Source: Euphorbia lathyris
Lineage: Eukaryota; Streptophyta; Magnoliopsida; Malpighiales; Euphorbiaceae
NCBI RefSeq assembly: GCF_963576675.1
Contig: NC_088912.1
Coordinates: forward strand, 101,275,895 to 101,339,894
DNA: 64,000 nt
Direction of reading: 5' to 3'
Positions 1 to 9,804 of the stretch are shown here, one piece after another (position 1 is the stretch's first letter; each line of letters begins with the position of its first letter). The notes under the pieces were generated by a model. That model had not been told where the DNA came from, did not search any database, and worked only from the letters and a program-made list of their open reading frames with translations. Both the position numbers and the translations under genes were made by a program.

Positions 1-660
1 GTATTGGAGAAGAGGATTTGAAACTGTTCAACCGAATAATTTTTTATAAGATCTCAATTGATAATTTTTTGTTACTTCAGGGACTTAATTGATGATTTTG
101 ATAGTTTAAGATTCTAATTGACTTTGAAGCCTTAGTTTAGGGAGCCAAATGAGTATTATGCCTTAAAAAATTAAATTATTTTTTATATAATAAAATAAGA
201 ATTTAGTTTTAATTTAAGTTTTTTTATAGTTTATTGGATTTCTCGGTTCGAGGATCGTCAGACACATTTTAAGTGAATGCTCTCTCAATTAAAGTTTTCT
301 GCGTACGTTAAAATCCGAACTCGAGATCTAGCTTGAACGACTTGAAACCCTTAGCCGATCAAGCCAACCTTAATTGGTATTAATTTAAGTTAATGCACTC
401 ATTTTTATTAATAAAATATAAATATATAATGTTATTAAACTTATATTTCATATAGTTTATTGTATTATAACTATTAAATTCAAAATTATTTATTGAATGT
501 ATATTCTTATAAGATTTAAATTTTTCAAAAAAAAAAGTTCGATTCAACTTTTGACAAATAATTCTACAATTTTTTTTGTTAGTTGATTACACCTGAATTT
601 AATAACCATTAAATTACTAGATAATTTAATTTAATTGTTTAATATAGTTTTGATTTTTTT
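1..660. other. AT-rich intergenic DNA left of the LINE
   Basis: No supportable gene is seen. The stretch is AT-rich with T and A homopolymers. Phrases such as gggacttaattgatgatttt near 80 resemble termini of decayed plant transposons, but no matching second end is visible. It ends in a T-run at 654-660, immediately before the LINE target-site duplication, which is a suitable setting for an L1-type endonuclease nick. Confidence 0.5.
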
Positions 661-674
661 AAGCATCATTTTGA
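661..674. repeat. Left target-site duplication of the LINE
   Basis: The 14-mer aagcatcattttga occurs here and again at 36289-36302, directly after the A-rich tail of the LINE. A direct repeat of this length flanking a poly(A) end is the hallmark of target-primed reverse transcription by an L1-type LINE. It identifies 675 as the LINE 5' end. Confidence 0.8.
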
Positions 675-1230
675 CGAACCAGGACAGAAAAAGTCGAGGA
701 TGGAACGCGTCTCTTCTTCGAGGCTGAGAGGGGATTTGCCCTAACTCCACCGGCGGCTGCTCCCCTGCGGCGATCGGCGATTCTCCTCTCTCCTCCGGCG
801 GTTTCTCTTCTCTTTGCTCGTGGTCCACCAGTCACTCCAGTGATTTCCCAGCGGATCCATTTTCAAGTGGAGGCGATTTCCCAGCGGTTTCTCTTCTCTC
901 CTCTCCTCGTCTCACCGGTGTTGCTTTGCCGTCGTTCATCTCGCCGGTGAAGCTCGTTGGTTTTTTATTGGAGGCTTTCGATTTCTGCCTGGTGAGTTGT
1001 ATTTTCTATCCACTGCTGTTGGTGCATGTTGTGCTGTTCTGTTCTGTTATGTTCTTAGTTATTGGAATTATTTTGTGAGATTTCTATCATCTGCTGTTCT
1101 TGCTGGTTTTCTCTTTGTGTGTTGGTTATTGAAATTGTTATGTGAGATGCGATGATTCCTTTGTGGTTTTCTGCTGCTATTTGGTTAAATTGTTCTTAGT
1201 TGATTGATTTGTTTTCAATGGCTGTGCAAT
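675..1230 (+). promoter_or_regulatory. LINE 5' leader and probable internal promoter
   Basis: A GC- and CpG-rich block (675-990) with many CCGGCGG and TCTCCTC motifs stands out from the AT-rich surroundings. It is followed by a T-rich stretch (about 990-1230) that looks like a plant intron, with donor-like CTG|GTGAGTTG near 988 and acceptor-like TGCAATCAG ending at 1232. Its position directly inside the TSD makes it the LINE 5' UTR. The exon/intron look suggests that the leader resembles, or was taken from, a host gene 5' UTR; that is inference. An ATG at 1218 opens only a short reading frame. Confidence 0.5.
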
Positions 1231-1421
1231 CAGAAGATTATCTAGGGATTGGAGTTCTCTTCAATCCAAAGCTTAGGTATGGTCAGCTTGGTTAGAAGAT
1301 TATCTAGGGATTGGAGTTCTCTTCAATCCAAAGCTTTGGAGTTCTCTAGGGATTGGAGTTCTCTTCAATCCAAAGCTTAGGTATGGTCAGAAGATTATCT
1401 AGGGATTGGAGTTCTTTTCAA
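1231..1421 (+). repeat. Scrambled direct repeats (filler DNA) at the LINE/Sirevirus junction
   Basis: The phrase aagattatctagggattgga recurs with shortened versions ending in tctcttcaatccaaagctt, giving about four partial copies. Between the first two copies sits tatggtcagcttggt (1278-1292), a 15-mer also present inside the adjacent LTR at 1476-1490. The array runs directly into LTR sequence at 1422, where the first ~60 bp of the LTR are missing. This is the pattern of templated filler DNA made during end joining. Confidence 0.6.
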
Positions 1422-2772
1422 TCGCGTTTTAATTAAGCTGACTGGAAGTTATTTTAAGAGTTTATTAACTCAGCTTATGGTCAGCTTGGTGAGATATGTT
1501 TGAAGACAGTTTTAGTCAAATGTTGACTAAAGTTGTTTTCTTGTGAGTTGAGAATTGACACTCTTGGAGGTCAGCTTCTAACTCAGCACCACTTACTCAA
1601 GATCAGCTTTAGACAATTTATATGCTGAGTAAATAAAGTAAACAACACATGCAATTATAAGAGAGAGTTTAGAAATTACTCAGTATCACTTATCCTGGTT
1701 CGGCCTCTCTGCCTACGTCCAGTCCCCAGAGTCCTCCGGGATTTTTGAATCCAATACTGAGCTCTTTAAAGGTAGAGCACAAACCGATTACAAGGCAGTT
1801 GAATATGCAAGAGTACCTTCCTCTATTCGTCTACTCAACTCCTACTAAGTGCTACAACCCAGCACCTAGATTTCTTTACCACTGAAATGCTTACAACCAA
1901 GCACTCAGCTTTACACTCTCAATATTCCTATCGATCACAGATTTGTTCTTTTTGAACTAAAGAACACTTTAGATGATTACAAATCAATCTAGCATTTACA
2001 CATAGAATAGAAAAGTTGGTGTAAGATTCTTTTTGTATTTGAGTGGTTTTGAAACTTTCTCTCTTGTATTTTTCTTTCAATGCTTCCTTGTCTTCTTCCA
2101 GTTTTTCGATTATCCTTTTATAGAAGGAAATCTGTAGATTTGATCGTTTTGAAATGTCTTGACCCTTAATATCAAAATGGCTCTTTTGGGGAACAATTTA
2201 TGGATAGCTTCAGACTGCACCGCCATTCCTTTTCCCTATTTTCTTCAGGCGTCAGGTTTGTCTTCTAGCGTTTGGTTTGTCTGTTTGCATCAGTTGTCTT
2301 TTTCCAATAATCCATCGTCCCATGACTCTTGGAATTAGTCTTTTAGGTGTCTTCGAGGTTCCAATTATTGGTGCAGAAGATTGGCAGACTTTGTCTTTTA
2401 GTGAGTGGATCCTTCATTCTGTCCTGACTGTTACTCAGCTTCGTTTGTTCTTTTCGAATGTTCAACGTTCATGCTGAGTTCCTTCAAGGTCAGCTCCGTT
2501 CTATTTAACCGCTCCTGAAAAAGTCTTCAACTTTAGTCAGCTTCGTTTTGCTTCTGAATTTTAACTCCACTCAGCTTCTATTCTGTCATGCTGAGTTCCG
2601 TTCTACTCAGCTTCATTTGTGCTGACTTTTGTCCTGTCTTTACTTTATATATTTTTGCACTCAATATTTAACAAATATATTAGTACAATTAAATCAAAGC
2701 ATCTAAATTTAATTTCCTCTTAATCATGGATGATTTTGTCAAATCAAAATCTTGTGGAAAGGTGTTTCAACA
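1422..2772 (-). repeat. 3' LTR of the Sirevirus-like element (truncated)
   Basis: This matches 11721-13074 closely. In plus orientation it ends ...tttcaaca at 2772, the complement of the LTR start TGTTGAAA. The other edge at 1422 lacks the 60 bp present in the sister LTR (11661-11720), including a 12-G run. CTCAGC, GCTGAG and GTCAGC words are scattered through it. Confidence 0.85.
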
Positions 2773-2866
2773 AACTCCCCCATTTTGATGTTGGCAAAAT
2801 ACATAATTACGGAACTCAGTTATAAGTTGCCCCATGATTGATATTTTTTATATGACTCCCCCGTAA
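2773..2866 (-). other. Polypurine tract(s) next to the 3' LTR
   Basis: On the minus strand, caaaatgggggagttt directly precedes the LTR start at 2772, the expected plus-strand primer site. A second purine tract, acgggggagtcatat, lies about 75 bp upstream (2850-2866). Multiple tracts before the 3' LTR have been described for Sireviruses. Confidence 0.6.
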
Positions 2867-3169
2867 GGGTTGCATACATTTTTGTCTTAATTTTATTCTA
2901 AACCTTCCAAGATCTAATTTGATTAGACTTAAGACATTTGTGTGTACTGACCAGTTTTGGAAGGATGTTGTCTCTCAGTTTTTAGTGTTAATGTGTTTAA
3001 CCTTTTTGATTCGTTTGTTCAAACTTGATTAGTCAGATCAGGAAGAAAATTGATACTTGTGATATTAGATTAAACCATAACAACAACAAAAAATATTAAC
3101 CTAAACAATAGACAACAAAAACAGGAATCAGGATATGATGCTAAGTCTCTAGACACAGACTAGCTAGTT

Positions 3170-6076
3170 TTACTTCTTCTTTCTTTGAGCTGAGGGATCA
3201 ACATAAGAAATGCCTTTTCCTTTTCTTCCAGACGCAGTACCTGCAGGCTGAGGTTGAGTTTCTCCTTTACTTGTCTCCCCCGTTTTTCCATCATCGGGTT
3301 TGTAGAGGAAAGTTTCATTCCGTGCTGCGGAGGAGAGATACTGAGAGTAGCATTGGAGCCTTTTGGTGCTTTCACCCAAGCCATCAATGACTGGCACACT
3401 ATCGCCTTGGATATGCCGAGGAACCCTAAAAGAGCTGCTGATCATACTGAGGAGGCATTCATGAGATTCGCTCAGGCAGGTGAGGGAGCTTGTGATCTGA
3501 CCAAAAGCTTGATGGAAAAGTTTGAGCAGAGCAGAATCATAAAACATGCGCTGGCCATTGTTGATATGCATTGCCTTTATGATTGCTTGTGAAAAGCTCA
3601 TGAGTTCAGTGTTGGAAATGGGATCAACATCCATTTGGGCTCGGTCAATGTTGAGTAGTCTGACAGCCTCATTCAATTGGTCAATAGTACACTGAGAAGA
3701 GGAGGATACTAAATCATGTGTACTGGTCAGCTCAGTATGAAGTTGGGTGAAACATTTTTGAAGTTCGGCAGAGGTAGCAAACTCAGCATTGCCGGGAGGA
3801 CTTAATTTGGTCAGCTCAGCATTCAACTTTGTAAAACAGTATAGCAATTCAGCAGATGTAACAGACTCAGGATTGGCAGGTGCTCTAGAGGTGGTCAGTT
3901 CCGCTGCTAGCTTAACAAAGTAGCTTTGAAGCTCAGTGGAAGTGACATACCCTGGATTGGCTTCTGACAATTGGTGAATTTTCCCTTCAAGCGAATTCAT
4001 ATGGGTGGCCATTGTAAGCACTAGTTCAGTCAGTTTTGCTATTTGCTCTTGATTAGGTTGCTGAGTTTGAACCGCAGTGATAACACTAACCAGATCTTTT
4101 AGTCCTCGAAGCTTATTCAGAAGCTGAGTAATACCTGTCAGGTGAGAGGACTCAGCTTGAGTAGATTGGTGACCATCAGCTTGAGTAGTATGGAAATCTT
4201 GAAGTAAGGACTGAGCAGAAGCAATGACCCGTCGGCCAGACTCAGTAGCATTCAAGTATGCAAACTTAGCAGCATTAGACTCAGAGGCTGGTTCAGAATT
4301 TGATGGTGGTGGAGGAGTTGGTTCTCTGTCAGATTGAGTACCTTGATTGGTACCTGGACTTTGATTGATTGGATTAGCTGAATCATCAACATGTTGTGTT
4401 GAGGGTGGAACTTGATTTGATAAGTTACTCTTCTCAGCTTGAAGAGGTGAAGTGGAAACAGGAGGTGTGTCACCTTGAGTAGCTTGAGTTGGATTTGCAG
4501 GGTCTTTGGCTTGTTCCTCATCCTGAGTAACAGAGGCTTGTTTTTCCACTAGATCTTCTGGTGGAGACTCAGTTTCATTTGAGAAGTACTGGAACTGGAT
4601 TGTAGAGAGGTCAGTTTCAGGCTCGTCAATGGGAAAGTCGTCCATGAGATCAATTTGTTTTTGCGCTTTCTTCTTTAATCTTCGTCGGGTCTCAGTTTTT
4701 GATGGTGAATGGTCAGTTCGAAGACCTTCACTGGATTCAGTAGCAATTGTCTCCTCTTCTACAGGTTGCTCAACAGGGCTCTCAACAACATTACTTTCTT
4801 TCCTTTTCTGCTCAGTATCATCATTGGGGTATTCTTCCTCTTCAGTATTAACTTGTTGGTGCTCAACATGTTGCTCATCTTCCTTTTCTTGGTCAATTCC
4901 ATGACCTTCAGGTTGAGTGGAGGCTAGTGGGATAGCTTCTACTATCTTTAAAGAGTTACCCTTTTTCTTTTTCTTTAAAGGGGTTTCTGGAGTTTCTTCG
5001 TTCTCATCCTCAGGCTCTTCTTGCCTCTTTCTTTTCTCAGCATGCTCCTTAGCCTTGTCAGCTTTAGCTTTCTGTCTTGATGAAAGCCTTACTTTCTTTG
5101 GGACAGCATGAATGTCCTTGGAGCAGGTTTCTACAGCCTTCCTCTTCTTTCTCTTCTCAGGCTGAGCTGTTTCTGGTGACTCAGCACGAGCTTCAACATC
5201 TTCTACAGGCTCAGCTTCAGACTCAATTTCTTGTTGCTCATCTTCTTCATCTTCCTCAGCATCTCCAGCTCCTTCATAACCCTTCAAGGGTTGATTATAC
5301 AATAGTCCATCCAGCAGGACTGCAGTAATTTCACTTCCCAATGTGCTTGTCTCATTCACCGTCTCTATTTGCTTGTCCTGTATAATTTTTGTAATGATTG
5401 AGCCCAAGCGGAGTTGCTTACCACTTCGTTGAAATGCTCCAACTAGAAAGATGGGAAGATTGAACGGAGTGCAGGTCAACATGTGCCAGATGAAGCACTG
5501 TTCGAAGTTTGATGCGGATGAAGCTGAGCTGAGTTTGGGGAAGATAAAGTTGGTCAGCATGAAGTGGAGCATCTTTTGTGCTTTACCCATACAGGTGCTG
5601 GGTATTTCCCCCTTATGATCTTTGGGTTTACAGAACCCCTTTAGCTTATCAGATGTGGCTTTTGGTATTTTCTCCTTTGTCGTTCTAAATTGAATTCCTT
5701 CGTCTGGTAAGTCTAGCAATGTGGCTAGATAGGTAGGGGTTACGATGATTTTCTGACCTTTAACAGTGGTCTCTAGATAGTCACAGTCATCTGCATCAAC
5801 ATGTAGATTCGAGTAGAATTCCCGTACTAACCTGGGATAGGTTGTTCCTGAAAGAGAGAAGAGACCTTTCCATTTGTTCTTCTCGATCCATTCGTAGAAT
5901 GGTTTCTCAGACGAGACGAAACTTGGAGAAAACCATCGGCACTTTAAAACCTCTAGATTGTTGACCTTAGAGTGTACCTTGATCATTTTCCTTTCTATTT
6001 CCGTTGAAGGACCCGCGAGGTCAGTGGGTTTATCTGTGGTTTGAGTTTTAGGGTTTTTGTTTTTGTCGGGAACCAT
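3170..6076 (-). CDS. 968-residue env-position ORF of the Sirevirus-like element
   Basis: The ORF is uninterrupted and starts at ATG 6076 (MVPDKNKNPKTQ). Residues ~40-180 contain YPRLVREFYSNLH and a following strand/helix region, recalling the plant-transposon-protein domain found in retroelement accessory ORFs. Residues ~280-480 are acidic and lysine-rich with KKRK-type nuclear-localisation clusters. Residues ~500-640 are Gln/Pro/Ser/Thr-rich. Residues ~650-930 hold three related segments (around TSTELQSYFVKL, TSAELLYCFTKL and TSAELQKCFTQL) that look like helical repeats. I see no signal peptide or membrane segment, so an envelope role has no support. It lies between pol and the 3' LTR and remains open although pol has stops. 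Function is unknown. Confidence 0.75.
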   Translation of the reverse strand: MVPDKNKNPKTQTTDKPTDLAGPSTEIERKMIKVHSKVNNLEVLKCRWFSPSFVSSEKPFYEWIEKNKWKGLFSLSGTTYPRLVREFYSNLHVDADDCDYLETTVKGQKIIVTPTYLATLLDLPDEGIQFRTTKEKIPKATSDKLKGFCKPKDHKGEIPSTCMGKAQKMLHFMLTNFIFPKLSSASSASNFEQCFIWHMLTCTPFNLPIFLVGAFQRSGKQLRLGSIITKIIQDKQIETVNETSTLGSEITAVLLDGLLYNQPLKGYEGAGDAEEDEEDEQQEIESEAEPVEDVEARAESPETAQPEKRKKRKAVETCSKDIHAVPKKVRLSSRQKAKADKAKEHAEKRKRQEEPEDENEETPETPLKKKKKGNSLKIVEAIPLASTQPEGHGIDQEKEDEQHVEHQQVNTEEEEYPNDDTEQKRKESNVVESPVEQPVEEETIATESSEGLRTDHSPSKTETRRRLKKKAQKQIDLMDDFPIDEPETDLSTIQFQYFSNETESPPEDLVEKQASVTQDEEQAKDPANPTQATQGDTPPVSTSPLQAEKSNLSNQVPPSTQHVDDSANPINQSPGTNQGTQSDREPTPPPPSNSEPASESNAAKFAYLNATESGRRVIASAQSLLQDFHTTQADGHQSTQAESSHLTGITQLLNKLRGLKDLVSVITAVQTQQPNQEQIAKLTELVLTMATHMNSLEGKIHQLSEANPGYVTSTELQSYFVKLAAELTTSRAPANPESVTSAELLYCFTKLNAELTKLSPPGNAEFATSAELQKCFTQLHTELTSTHDLVSSSSQCTIDQLNEAVRLLNIDRAQMDVDPISNTELMSFSQAIIKAMHINNGQRMFYDSALLKLFHQAFGQITSSLTCLSESHECLLSMISSSFRVPRHIQGDSVPVIDGLGESTKRLQCYSQYLSSAARNETFLYKPDDGKTGETSKGETQPQPAGTASGRKGKGISYVDPSAQRKKK

Positions 6077-6672
6077 TTTTGAAGATCTTGAAGTTCTTAG
6101 AGAGAAAGAAATTCGATTTCAGGAGATTACAGTCGTAGTGAATGAAGAGTGGGGATTCTTCCACTTTTTATATAAATCTATGACGGCCCTTAATCATTAA
6201 CTGGCCGTTTTTACCTAGGGACGTTCAACCGACAAAAGTTCTATCAATTATGACATCTTCGGCACATGGGATTTGCCATTAATGTGCATCTTCCCAAGGT
6301 GCCAGAGGTTACACGTGTAGGTTCTCTTTACGCCAGTGGGTTTTTACTAGGTTTTGCTAGAATTCGAAGCATCCACGATATTGATTGCCTAAGATAATTT
6401 CTCTATCACTAACTTACTCAACATACGTTACTCACTCAGCATGTGTATTTACTCAACATAGAGTGATTACTCAATATGTTTATCTACTCAGCATAGGATG
6501 TTTACTCAGCTTTTATGCCTACTCAGTATCATCACTCAATATATATGTCAATTCAACATAGGGTGGCCTTTTCATTTTCAAGTGTAGTAAGGAGTTGATA
6601 TTTTACACAACATGGCATTTGCACAATTATTCAAAGTTCCACTCATATGACAATTATTTAATACAGACTTAG
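6077..6672 (-). other. Spacer between pol and the 3' ORF, rich in TACTCAGCAT words
   Basis: No ORF is seen. Between about 6415 and 6540, tactcagcat, tactcaacat, tactcaatat and tactcagctt recur about every 15-25 bp. The same CTCAGC core is frequent in the LTRs and coding parts of this element. TATA-like tttttatataaatctatg lies at 6162-6180. On the minus strand it is upstream of the 3' ORF and could serve a separate transcript; that is inference. Confidence 0.45.
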
Positions 6673-9600
6673 TTAGAGTGGATTTGACATACCAATTGCT
6701 TCCCTCAGTGTGTTGAATTGTTCTCGTGCCAAGGGCTTTGTGAAGATATCTGCAAGCTGATCATCTGTTGGCACGTAGGTCATCTTGATCTCATCTTTTA
6801 GTACATGGTCTCTGATGAAGTGATGTCTTATGCTAACATGCTTCATCCTGCTGTGTTGGACTGGATTTTTAGATAGATCAATGGCACTTTTGTTGTCGCA
6901 TTTGATCTCTATTGTCTTTGTTTTGACTCCGTAATCCTCAAGTTGTTGCTTTATCCATAGGACTTGTGCAACACAGCTTCCAGCAGCCACGTATTCAGTT
7001 TCAGTTGTAGACAGAGCTACGGATGATTGCTTCTTGCTGAACCAAGATACTAGACAGCTTCCAAGGAAATGACATCATCCTGAAGTACTTTTTAGTTCTA
7101 GCTTATCTCGTCCGTAGTTAGCATCAGTATATCCAATGAGTGTGAAATCATTTGAGGTTGGATACCATAGACCTGCATCAACTGAGCTTTGCAAGTATCT
7201 AAAAATTCTTTTTATAGCAGTTAGATGAGATTCCCTGGGGTCAGCTTGATATCTAGCACAATAGCATACTGAGTATTGAATATCTGGTCTACTAGCAGTG
7301 AGATAGAGTAATGAACCTATCATACCTCGATAGAGTTTACTATCAACTGACTTACTCTTTTCATCCTTGCATAGGACAGTATCAGTACCCATGGGAGTTG
7401 ATATTGGTTTGCAATCTACCATGCTGAATTTCTTTAACATTTCCTTGGTGTACTTAGACTGACTTATAAAGATGCCATTCTTTCCTTGCTTGATTTGAAG
7501 TCCAAGGAAGAAGTTAAGTTCACCCATCATGGACATTTCGAACTCAGTTTGCATCTGTTGGCTAAATTCTTTGCACAAGGATTCATCAGTAGCACCAAAA
7601 ATTATATCATCAACATATATCTGCGCAAGTAGGGTATGTTTACCCTTTTTCTTAATAAACAAGGTTGTGTCAGCTTTTCCCCTGACATAGTTCCTGGTCA
7701 GCAGGAAGTTGGTCAACCTCTCATACCAAGCTCTTGGTGCTTGCTTTAGGCCGTACAGGGCCTTTTTGAGTTTATAAACGTGGTTTGGAAATTTTGAATC
7801 TTCAAACCCAGGAGGTTGATTAACATATACCTCTTCGTTTATAAAGCCATTAAGAAACGCACTTTTTACATCCATTTGGTATAGTTTAAAATTCATGTAA
7901 CTAGCATAGGCACACAATATGCGTATAGCTTCTAATCTAGCAACAGGAGCAAATGTTTCTCCATAGTCTATACCCTCTTGTTGACTATAGCCTTGGGCTA
8001 CAAGTCGAGCTTTGTTTCTAATAACATTTCCATGCTCCTCTAGCTTATTCCTAAAGACCCATTTGGTTCCTATGGGCTTTTGATTCCTAGGTTTAGGTAC
8101 TAAATCCCATACCTCATTTCTGGTGAATTGGTCAAGCTCTTCTTGCATAGCATTGATCCAATATTCATCTTGCTCTACATCAGCAAAGTTCTTTGGCTCA
8201 TGTATTGAGACGAATGCAACATTGCTGAGGTATTTTCTAAGTTGATCTCTGGTCATTAATTTGTTGTTGGCGGCATCAAGAATAGCGTGTTTTGTATGTC
8301 CTCTTGGGATTTTTATTTCCTTGGGCAGTGTTGAGTCGTTTGGAAGAGGTGTTTCTACAATCTCTACAGGAATAGATTGGTCAGCAAATGATATTTCAAT
8401 TTCTTGCTTACCTTGAGTCAGCTCCTGTATAGATGACACAGAGGCTTCTGGTTGATCAGCGGAAGCTGAGCCTGGTTCATCTTCTTCAGGCTGAGCTGAC
8501 TTACCTGTAGGGTCAGTTTCATCGAACTCAACATGTACAGAATCTTCTACAACCTGAGTTCTTTTATTAAATACTCTATATGCTTTACTGTTTGTTGAGT
8601 ACCCTAAAAAGATCACCTCATCAGCTTTAGCATCAAATTTAGCAAGGTTGTCTTTTGTGTTAAGTATAAAGCATTTACACCCAAAGGCACGAAAGTATCC
8701 AATGTTGGGCTTTCGTCCTTTCCAAAGCTCATATGGGGTTTTCTTAAGTATAGGTCTAACTAGAGCCCTATTCAGTATGTAACATGCCGTGTGAACAGCT
8801 TCACCCCAGAAGTACTTTGGAAGCCTATTTTCACTCAGCATTGTCCTAGCTATTTCGACAATGGTTCTATTTTTCCTTTCAACGACCCCATTCTGTTGAG
8901 GTGTTCTAGGAGCAGAGAAGTTGTGGTCAATACCACTGGTTTCATAGAATTCATCAAACTGTTGGTTTTTGAATTCACCACCATTGTCGCTTCTAATGTG
9001 AGCAACTCTTAGGTCTTTGTCATTTTCAAGCTTTTTGATCATTGTGGTAAATATCTCAAAAGTTTCATCCTTGCTATTCAACAAGATGATCCAAGTGTAC
9101 CGAGAGAAATCATCTACAATAACCAAGGAGAATTTCTTAACTCCCAAGCTGAGTGGCTGGATAGGTCCGAAAAGATCCAAGTGTAGTAATTCCAATGGTC
9201 TTTTGGTTGAGACAATATTTTTGCTATGAAATGACTTTTTAGTTTGTTTTCCTTGCTGACAAGCTTTACATAGTTGATCTTTTTCAAACTTTAATTTGGG
9301 TAATCCCTCAACTAATTGCTTTCTAGCTAATTTGGCAAGAAGGTCCATGCTGACATGCCCAAGTCTTCTATGCCATAGCCAGGAGTTGTCCTCTTTAGAC
9401 ACTAAGCATATGTTTTTAGAAAACTATTTTTCTAAGTTTAACATATATACATTTTCTACACGAGGGGCAGTTAAAATCAGTTCATTTATATTTCCCTCGA
9501 GTATTTGACACTTAGTATCATCAAATACAACCTTTCTGCCGCTCTTGCAAAGCTGAGCTACACTCAGCAGATTGTATTTGAGACCTTTAACTAAGGAGAT

Positions 9601-9786
9601 AGACTCAATAGTTGGGTTACCTCCGATAGTACCTGATCCGACTATCTTACCCTTCTTGTTGTCTCCAAAGCTTACACTTCCACCTCGTTTAAGCTCTAGT
9701 GTGATGAACTGAGTTTCATCACCTGTCATATGCCTTGAGCATGCGCTGTCTATATACCATAGTTTTGACTTCTCCACGCATGTCAA
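6673..9786 (-). pseudogene. pol: Copia pol: protease, integrase, RT, RNase H with in-frame stops
   Basis: All pieces share one frame. Protease (9786-9424) has WYIDSACSRHMTG around the catalytic Asp. Integrase begins with the HHCC zinc domain (WLWHRRLGH...CKACQQGK) and has the core DLFGPI, SDNGGEF and [13 protein letters not shown] motifs. RT has [27 protein letters not shown] and the catalytic YVDDIIFG. RNase H ends with CDNKSAIDLSKNP and TYVPTDDQLADIFTKP. A TAG at 9424-9426 separates protease from integrase, and a TGA near 7075 splits RT from RNase H at the usual STSG-CHFLG site. In a young element these are probably point mutations. Gag lies upstream in the same frame behind two further stops. 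Confidence 0.85.
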
Positions 9787-9804
9787 GCTAACCTACAATT
9801 TAAA

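Noticed and set aside
631..828. 65-codon minus-strand frame in the GC-rich leader
   Set aside because: It lies antisense to the LINE 5' leader, crosses the TSD boundary and has low-complexity composition; no homologue recognised.
2277..2477. 66-codon plus-strand frame, repeated at 12579-12779
   Set aside because: It is the same stretch of both LTRs read antisense to the element; its repetition reflects LTR identity, not a gene.
4629..5328. Several Ser-rich plus-strand frames
   Set aside because: They are antisense to the intact 968-codon ORF; the Ser/Phe/Leu bias arises from reversed Glu/Lys-rich codons.
3170..6076. Calling the extra ORF a true envelope gene
   Set aside because: No signal peptide, transmembrane helix or cleavage motif is seen; only its position is env-like.
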